From Clostridium hydrogeniformans DSM 21757 (lineage in GTDB: Bacteria > Bacillota > Clostridia > Clostridiales > Clostridiaceae), in assembly GCF_000686705.1 (NCBI RefSeq), contig NZ_KK366006.1, forward strand, positions 129,369-193,368: a DNA stretch of 64,000 bases, written 5' to 3'. The position numbers were made by a program, and so were the translations under genes. This document shows positions 58,100 to 64,000 of the stretch, piece by piece. Each line of letters opens with the position of its first letter. Position 1 is the first letter of the stretch. The notes below the pieces were generated by a model. It saw only the letters and a list, made by a program, of their open reading frames with translations, did not search any database and was not told the origin of the DNA.

Positions 58100-59926
58100 T
58101 TATTCTACAGTAACTGATTTTGCTAAATTTCTTGGTTTGTCCACATCTAATCCTTTCTGGACTGCTGTGTAATAAGCAAGTAACTGCATTGGTATTATAG
58201 CAAGTACTGGAGCTAATAGATCAAGAGTTCTTGGAATGTATATTACAGCTTCCACACTCTTTTCTACTTCAGTATCTCCTTCATAAGCAATAGCCATAAC
58301 CCTTGCACCTCTTGTTGCCACCTCTTGTATATTACTTACCATCTTGTCTCTTAAAGCTGTTTGAGTTAAAGAACTTATAACTACAGTTCCCTTTTCTATT
58401 AAAGCTATAGGACCATGCTTAAGCTCTCCTCCTGGATAAGCTTCTGAGTGAATGTAAGTTAACTCTTTAAGCTTTAGTGAAGCTTCCATTGCTATAGCAT
58501 AATCAAGTCCACGTCCTAGGAAGAACATATCCCTTTCCATATAGTGCTTTGAGGCAAACTTTTGTATTTCTTCTTTATTTTCTATTACTTTTTCAATCTT
58601 CTTTGGAAGTTCTAACATTTCTTTCTTTATTTCTTCTATGTCTTCTACAGTAAGCTTCTCCTTAAGAGATGCAAGGTGTAGTGCTAAAGTATACATAGCT
58701 ATAAGCTGAGTTACATAAGCCTTAGTAGATGCAACAGCGATTTCTGGTCCAGCCCAAGTATATAATACATCATGAGCTTCTCTTGAAACTGAGCTACCAA
58801 CTACATTAGTAACAGCAAGAACTCTACATCCCTTCTTCTTTCCATCTCTAAGAACAGCTAAAGTATCTGCAGTCTCTCCTGACTGACTTACAACTATAAG
58901 AAGTGTTCTATCATTCATAAGAGGTTCCCTATATCTAAACTCTGAAGCCACATCTATCTCTACTGGTATTCCTGCTAACTTTTCTATAACATATTTTCCA
59001 ACTACTCCCGCATGATAAGCAGTTCCACAAGCCACTATATAAACCTTGTCTATATTATCTAAGTGCTCTTTAGTTAAGCTTATTTTATCTAGCTTTATCT
59101 TCTCTCCCTCTACTATTCTTGAAGTCATAGTATCTTTAACTGCCTTTGGTTGTTCATGGATTTCTTTTATTGTAAAATCTTCAAATCCACCTTTTTCAGC
59201 AGCGTCTGCATTCCAAGTTACCTTGTATATCTCTTTCTTTATTTCTTCTTTTTCTTCATTTACAAGCTTAATCCCTTGTCTTGTCATTATAACAAACTCT
59301 TTATCCTCTAAAAGATAAACATTTCTTGTGTGATTTAATACTGCTGGTATATCTGAAGCTATAAAATATTCATCTTCTCCAACTCCAACTATTAAAGGAC
59401 TATCCTTTCTAACAGCTACTATCTTATCTGGTTCTTTTTCAGATATAACTCCTATAGCATAACTACCTTCCATCTTTCTTGTAGCTTTTATTACTGCATC
59501 TATAAGATCTCCTTCATAGTAATAATCCACAAGATTTGGTATTACCTCTGTATCTGTATCTGATAAAAACTCATATCCCTTAGAAGTAAGCCATTCTTTG
59601 ATGCTTAAATAATTTTCTATTATCCCATTGTGAACCACACTAACTGTTTCATTTCCATTGCAGTGTGGATGTGAATTAACATCTGATGGTTCTCCATGAG
59701 TTGCCCATCTAGTATGTCCAATTCCTAGATTCCCCTCTAAAGGTTCAACATTTAATTTTTCTTCTAAATTTCTAAGTCTACCCTTACATTTTTTAACATT
59801 TATATCTCCATGGTTTAATATAGCAACTCCTGCTGAGTCATATCCTCTATACTCAAGCTTTGAAAGCCCCTCTACTAATACCTCTGACGCATTTCTTTTT
59901 CCTAAAAATCCTACTATTCCGCACAT
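58100..59926 (-). CDS. glmS: glutamine-fructose-6-phosphate aminotransferase
   Basis: 608 residues. N-terminal glutaminase with catalytic Cys2 in MCGIVGFLG, HTRWATHGEPS and ENYLSIKEWL; C-terminal SIS isomerase domains with SQSGETADT and FLGRGLDYAIAMEA, end PRNLAKSVTVE. It makes glucosamine-6-phosphate for cell-wall precursors. A glmS ribozyme lies upstream, so product feedback at the mRNA is expected. Confidence 0.97.
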   Translation of the reverse strand: MCGIVGFLGKRNASEVLVEGLSKLEYRGYDSAGVAILNHGDINVKKCKGRLRNLEEKLNVEPLEGNLGIGHTRWATHGEPSDVNSHPHCNGNETVSVVHNGIIENYLSIKEWLTSKGYEFLSDTDTEVIPNLVDYYYEGDLIDAVIKATRKMEGSYAIGVISEKEPDKIVAVRKDSPLIVGVGEDEYFIASDIPAVLNHTRNVYLLEDKEFVIMTRQGIKLVNEEKEEIKKEIYKVTWNADAAEKGGFEDFTIKEIHEQPKAVKDTMTSRIVEGEKIKLDKISLTKEHLDNIDKVYIVACGTAYHAGVVGKYVIEKLAGIPVEIDVASEFRYREPLMNDRTLLIVVSQSGETADTLAVLRDGKKKGCRVLAVTNVVGSSVSREAHDVLYTWAGPEIAVASTKAYVTQLIAMYTLALHLASLKEKLTVEDIEEIKKEMLELPKKIEKVIENKEEIQKFASKHYMERDMFFLGRGLDYAIAMEASLKLKELTYIHSEAYPGGELKHGPIALIEKGTVVISSLTQTALRDKMVSNIQEVATRGARVMAIAYEGDTEVEKSVEAVIYIPRTLDLLAPVLAIIPMQLLAYYTAVQKGLDVDKPRNLAKSVTVE

Positions 59927-60454
59927 AATTTCTTCTCCCTTTCTTTTATTTAATTTATATTTTTATTTTTTCTCTAAATATTAGGCCTCTTTAGCTTTAC
60001 CTTAAACTTCTTAATAACAACTTTCCATGCTAGATAAAACCTAGAATAATTTATCTAAGAATTATAAAAAATTTTATATATAATCTTAAAATAAATCTCT
60101 TAATATCTCATCTTCATGTAATTTTGGCATAAGAAATAAACCTTTAGAATTAATTTTTTCTAAAAATTATATAACTTTCCATATTTATCTATTATTAATA
60201 AAACCAAATTTAATTTAAGATAAACTTATAAATACAAATTAAACATATCTACATAACTATAGATACTGTAACTTTATTCTACAAATTACCTCTTACTAAA
60301 TTGATCTTTAAAAATAGATTCTTATAATTGTCTAATTTTTTATTTATAAAAATTTATACAATTGAACTCAGGACTTAACCTATTCTATAAAACTCTGATA
60401 TAGATATGGTTACCCCTTGTATTTTGATTTAAAATAATTTGGAAATTTTAAAAG
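59927..60454. other. 528-bp spacer between glmS ribozyme and glmS start
   Basis: Very AT-rich. I find no ORF with a ribosome binding site and no second structured RNA. Only the glmS ribosome binding site GGGAGAAG near 59936 is clear. Confidence 0.6.
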
Positions 60455-60645
60455 AAAGGTTTTAACACCACATTGAGTCTGTTCCTAAAATCACTTCTAG
60501 GGTTTCTCAATGGTTAACGGTAGTGATTTACCGTGGGGCATCCGCCGAAAGTTTCGATACTCCCCATCCTCGTCAACTTAAATTTATGGATAATGGCTAT
60601 CCAAGACTCTTTGGAAGTCTTATTTAAGTTCTGGCGCTTAGTACT
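60455..60645 (-). ncRNA. glmS ribozyme
   Basis: The minus strand begins AAGCGCCAGAACT, with cleavage expected between 60638 and 60637, and holds the core GACGAGGATGGGGAGT, TCGAAACTTTCGGCGG and ATGCCCC, then the P3/P4 region with AACAGACTCAATG. Glucosamine-6-phosphate is the known cofactor for self-cleavage. Confidence 0.93.
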
Positions 60646-61233
60646 ACTTAAGACAAAAGATAAACCTTACTAAATCCTTTAATCTTAATTTATTTAATTT
60701 TAAATTCCTCATATACATTATATTCACTTACTTATTATGTTTCAACTAAAATTTTAATATTTTTTTATTTCTATATCTAATTTAATAATAATTTAATAAA
60801 TCTTCTTTCTTAATGAAGCCTTATAAATTGAGCTTTTATCAAATATTATAATAATAATATTATTACAATATTTTAACTAAATATTTACCTATTTAAATCT
60901 TAGATTAATAAAAACAATTTTTTAATTTAAACTTTTTCACCCAAAAATAATTCCAACTTATACAAATAAACTCATCATTCATTTTAACCTTATTTATAAA
61001 TATCTAAGTAAAATATTTTCCTACAATAACTATTTAATTTAAAGTTACTAAACTCTAAATTAAATTTTTCTACTTTAACCCTTAAACTTTAAATTTGTCT
61101 TTTTGTATTTAATTAGGCAAAAGAATAATTTAGATTATTACTAATTTACTAATAGCTATGTACTAAAGGAAGAAAACATCTCCTCCTTTAATTTTATTTT
61201 CCCATCTAGATAAAAGTATAATTAAAAATAAAA
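60646..61233. other. 588-bp AT-rich gap upstream of the glmS ribozyme
   Basis: The promoter for the glmS transcript must lie here. No coding region or clear structured RNA found. Confidence 0.5.
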
Positions 61234-63012
61234 CTATATACATTGGAACATAATTCTTATCATATCCTCATTACAATAGTTTAACTCTCTTATGGATCTT
61301 ATGAACTCTTTTAATGCCATAGCGTTTATTCCTTCGCTATAATATAGTTTTCCTAGAGCATATAGTACACTATCTCTTTCTATATAATTTAGTGCATAAA
61401 ATGCCCTCTCTAAAATTTCAAATTCTCCTGTTCTTAAGATATCTCTATATAAATTTATAAGTATTTCAAGAGCTTCATCCATTTTATTCTCTAATATATA
61501 ATTCTCGCTTCCTCCATTCAAAACTTCTTCTATTTGCTTTATTCCGCTGAAAAGAACTCCATCTTTGTTTTTTATATTTTCTAATATATCCTCATTAATT
61601 TTAACTCCTTTAATTAAATATATTAAAGATATATATTTTATTCCTTCTTTAAATTCATCATCCTTCTCATTAATTTTATTTAGATATTCCAATGCATTAT
61701 CATATTTTTTTCTATAAAAATTTAGCTGTCCCTTTAGTAAATATAAAATACTCCCTTGAAGTCCTAACTTTTCTGCTCTATCTATATATTCTTCTCCACT
61801 ATCATATAACTTTTCTTTTATTAAGATTTTACCAAGTAATGCAGAGCTACTGCTGTTTTCTAGATTAAAATAAGAAGATAAAACTCTAGGAACTTCTTCC
61901 TTATTTTCTTTGGACTTATTTATCATTGCTCCAATATTATATAATAATAAATAATTATCCTGATTAAATTTAAAGGCTTGTAAATAATATGAAAGTGCTT
62001 TTTTATAATCCCTAAACATTTCATATAACTTTCCTAGTTCTATTGCTGGCTTAAATGTACCACACCCCTTAAAAAATTCTAAATTACTTGGTGGTTCCCC
62101 AAGTTCTAATGCTCTCTTATAACTTTCAATTGCTAAAGTATACTTTTTTAATATTAAATAAATATTTCCCCTCTCAAACTCTAAGTCTGTATAATTAGGA
62201 TATATTTTAAGACCATCCTCTATGGTATTCAGTGCTTCATCGTACCTTTTTAAATAGCATAAACAGTACATTTTCCTTATTATTGTCTTAGGGGAATACC
62301 CCTTTGATACATCTATATTTTTATATACTCTATCATAATAGTACAAAGCCTTATCTATCTCCCCATTAGCAAAATATTCAGTGGCCAAATTAAATATATG
62401 AAACTCACTCTCTGGATCTTTTGAAAGCTCATTTAGTATGATTTCTATATTTCTCTTTCTTTTGTTCTTTTCTTCTATAACCTTAGTTAAATATCCATAA
62501 TGATATATATTTATATCTCTTATGCAATGATTGAAACTATTCCAATCTCCACTTATATGATTTAGCTGTTCATGTATATCTCCAAAAAACTTATATTCTC
62601 CATTATTAATTAAAAGTCTTGGGTTTAAATTTGTTATGGTATCCCCTTCCCCATTTCCTGTATAGCTTAAAGTCTTAAAAAAATACACATGGAACTTTTC
62701 CTCATTTAGTAATTCTATAAATTTTTCCTTATGATTACTTGAAAATTCGTCATCTGCATCCATAAGTAATATCCATTCTTTTGAGGCTTTAGATAAGGAA
62801 AAATTCCTAGCATTTGAAAAGCTATTATCCCATTTGTAATGATATATTATAGCTCCAAATTTCTTTGCAATTTCTATAGTCTTATCTGTAGAGCCTGTAT
62901 CAACTATTATAATTTCATCTACCAGATCTTTCACACTATTTAAACATCTATATAAATGATTTTCTTCATTTTTAACAATCATACATAAGCTCAAGGTTTT
63001 GAATCTATCCAT
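61234..63012 (-). CDS. GT2 glycosyltransferase with TPR repeats
   Basis: 592 residues. N-terminal GT-A domain (about 1-230): SLCMIVKNEENHL, IIVDTGSTDKTIEIA and the DxD region LMDADDEFS. TPR units follow (about 200-480): FNLATEYFANGEIDKALYYYDR, LKKYTLAIESYKRALELG, FRDYKKALSYYLQAF. No membrane segment; a cytosolic enzyme that may modify Ser/Thr proteins. It lies 316 bp downstream of a Ser/Thr-rich repeat protein on the same strand. Confidence 0.88.
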   Translation of the reverse strand: MDRFKTLSLCMIVKNEENHLYRCLNSVKDLVDEIIIVDTGSTDKTIEIAKKFGAIIYHYKWDNSFSNARNFSLSKASKEWILLMDADDEFSSNHKEKFIELLNEEKFHVYFFKTLSYTGNGEGDTITNLNPRLLINNGEYKFFGDIHEQLNHISGDWNSFNHCIRDINIYHYGYLTKVIEEKNKRKRNIEIILNELSKDPESEFHIFNLATEYFANGEIDKALYYYDRVYKNIDVSKGYSPKTIIRKMYCLCYLKRYDEALNTIEDGLKIYPNYTDLEFERGNIYLILKKYTLAIESYKRALELGEPPSNLEFFKGCGTFKPAIELGKLYEMFRDYKKALSYYLQAFKFNQDNYLLLYNIGAMINKSKENKEEVPRVLSSYFNLENSSSSALLGKILIKEKLYDSGEEYIDRAEKLGLQGSILYLLKGQLNFYRKKYDNALEYLNKINEKDDEFKEGIKYISLIYLIKGVKINEDILENIKNKDGVLFSGIKQIEEVLNGGSENYILENKMDEALEILINLYRDILRTGEFEILERAFYALNYIERDSVLYALGKLYYSEGINAMALKEFIRSIRELNYCNEDMIRIMFQCI

Positions 63013-63287
63013 TTTTTATTCTCTCCTTATTCTTATATCTTTTTATAATTCTTTATTTTTAATATTATAAGTATGCTTTTAATCATTCTGATCATATAAC
63101 TGTGTTTTAAAGTCCCAAGTTAGATATTAATATTTTTATAAAATAATTTCCTCTCTACCAATACTTGCTCTAGAATAAGTTCTTAAAATTAATTTAAATT
63201 TAATAATCAAAAATATCTTATACATTGTTATCTTAAAATCTTTATATTCTTATAACCTCTTAAATTAAAACAAAAATCTTTACTAAT

Positions 63288-63316
63288 AAGGACATAAGTA
63301 TAAAACTCATGTCCCC
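63288..63316 (-). terminator. hairpin between repeat protein gene and GT2 gene
   Basis: GGGGACATGAGT/ACTTATGTCC stem, then a T-rich stretch. Confidence 0.65.
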
Positions 63317-63328
63317 TAAGATTAATCC

Positions 63329-64000
63329 TTAAACCTTAGCATTATAATAAACATGTACGCTACTGCTTACTGCTGCATTAAATGCTAATCTTGAATATTG
63401 AAGTGAATATTTTGGAACCAATACAGCATGTCCCGATGGAATTAAAGCTGTTGAACTATCATTCATAAAATAAGCATCTGCTGTTGTTGGACTTATTTGT
63501 AAGGATACAGTTACAGCTGCTCCTCCAGTATTGTATATATAATAGGAATATTCTATTTTATCACTGTTATCTTTTAATAAAACATTCCCTTGAGTTGGCG
63601 TTCCACTAACTATTAAGGCATTATCTGTTGCAAAGGTTCTAGAACCTAAAGTTATACTATCGGTTACTGCACTTAAGGCTCTAGTTGCTACTGTATCGGA
63701 TATTCTTACGCTATCTGTTGCTCCACTTAGTGCTCTTATTGTTACTGTATCAAATATTCTTACGCTATCTGAACTTCCTGTTAATAGCCTTGTTGCTACT
63801 GTATCTGCTATCTTTATGCTATCTGTAGTTCCACTTAAGGCTCTTATAGTCACAGTATCAAAGATTCTTACGCTATCAGTATTTCCTGCTAACGGTCTTG
63901 TTGCTATTGTATCTGTGATTTTTATGCTATCTGTGGTTCCACTTAATGCTCTTATTGTTACCGTATCAAAGATTCTTACGCTATCAGTATTTCCTGTTAA
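63329..64000 (-). CDS. repeat protein with DUF6385-like C-terminus (5' end beyond window)
   Basis: The frame is open from the right window edge to TAA at 63329; the start lies outside. About seven 18-residue repeats (63647-64000) alternate ATRLLTGSSDSVRIFDTV-like and TIRALSGTTDSIKIADTV-like units, rich in Thr/Ser. The 105-residue end (GNVLLKDNSDKIEYSYYIYN, AVTVSLQISPTTADAYF, SVHVYYNAKV) is beta-rich and like DUF6385 domains. Probably a surface or spore-coat protein; a glycosyltransferase lies next to it. Function inferred only. Confidence 0.75.
   Translation of the reverse strand, partial: LTGNTDSVRIFDTVTIRALSGTTDSIKITDTIATRPLAGNTDSVRIFDTVTIRALSGTTDSIKIADTVATRLLTGSSDSVRIFDTVTIRALSGATDSVRISDTVATRALSAVTDSITLGSRTFATDNALIVSGTPTQGNVLLKDNSDKIEYSYYIYNTGGAAVTVSLQISPTTADAYFMNDSSTALIPSGHAVLVPKYSLQYSRLAFNAAVSSSVHVYYNAKV

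Noticed and set aside
63647..64000. Regular short direct repeats suggesting a CRISPR array
   Set aside because: Repeats are in frame, 54-bp units without spacers, and encode an amino-acid repeat in an open reading frame.

Overview
The window is strongly AT-rich with densely packed genes, strong GGAGG-type ribosome binding sites and Gram-positive cis-regulatory RNAs (M-box, yybP-ykoY, tyrosine T-box, glmS ribozyme, two LicT/BglG-type RAT sites). This, with the protein families seen, fits a Clostridium sensu stricto or close relative. The species cannot be fixed from the sequence alone. No tRNA, rRNA, intact insertion sequence or CRISPR array was seen.

Layout. 1-8.8 kb: metal and core functions. 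An MgtA-type Mg2+ P-type ATPase runs off the left edge and sits behind a three-layer leader (M-box riboswitch, 40-codon ORF with long hairpin, second terminator-like hairpin). Then come an OmpR/HK two-component pair, a divergent HMA-SafE-cupredoxin metal protein, and tyrS with its T-box. 8.9-15 kb: a chemotaxis receptor, a MATE exporter, mntP with a Mn2+ riboswitch, a GNAT acetyltransferase and a GyrI-like protein.

15.3-26.2 kb (minus strand): a tightly packed run that I read as an undescribed biosynthetic cluster. From 5' to 3' it has an ABC-2 transporter (ATPase, permease), a 106-residue Cys-free small protein resembling NHLP-clan RiPP precursors, a helical-repeat protein, a GT-B-like protein, an unknown protein, a sugar-1-phosphate nucleotidyltransferase, a radical SAM protein with C-terminal cysteines, a second GT-B-like paralogue, and a cobalamin-type radical SAM protein. 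A 55-residue membrane peptide and methylthioribose kinase follow. The likely logic is a leader-guided peptide modified by radical chemistry and possibly a sugar, then exported.

26.3-37.3 kb: LemA/DUF2207, small unknown proteins, a frameshifted gene, EamA and VanZ proteins, a heterodimeric ABC exporter, a P-loop kinase, and a ClpP-fold protein that has lost all three catalytic residues. 37.8-42.3 kb: a beta-glucoside PTS operon under a RAT antiterminator. 42.5-45.5 kb: a cad-type efflux operon with two ArsR-family repressors and palindromic operators overlapping the promoter. 45.8-48.1 kb: a UbiA prenyltransferase with a polytopic glycosyltransferase.

48.2-58 kb is an accessory region full of gene remnants (thyX fragments, an S41 peptidase tail, a transposase tail, a duplicated small gene). 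It carries an ABC exporter, an acetyltransferase, a P-loop kinase and a complete lactococcin 972-type bacteriocin locus with its dedicated transporter. 58-64 kb: glmS with an unusually distant ribozyme, a GT2-TPR glycosyltransferase, and the 3' end of a Ser/Thr-rich repeat protein that runs off the right edge.
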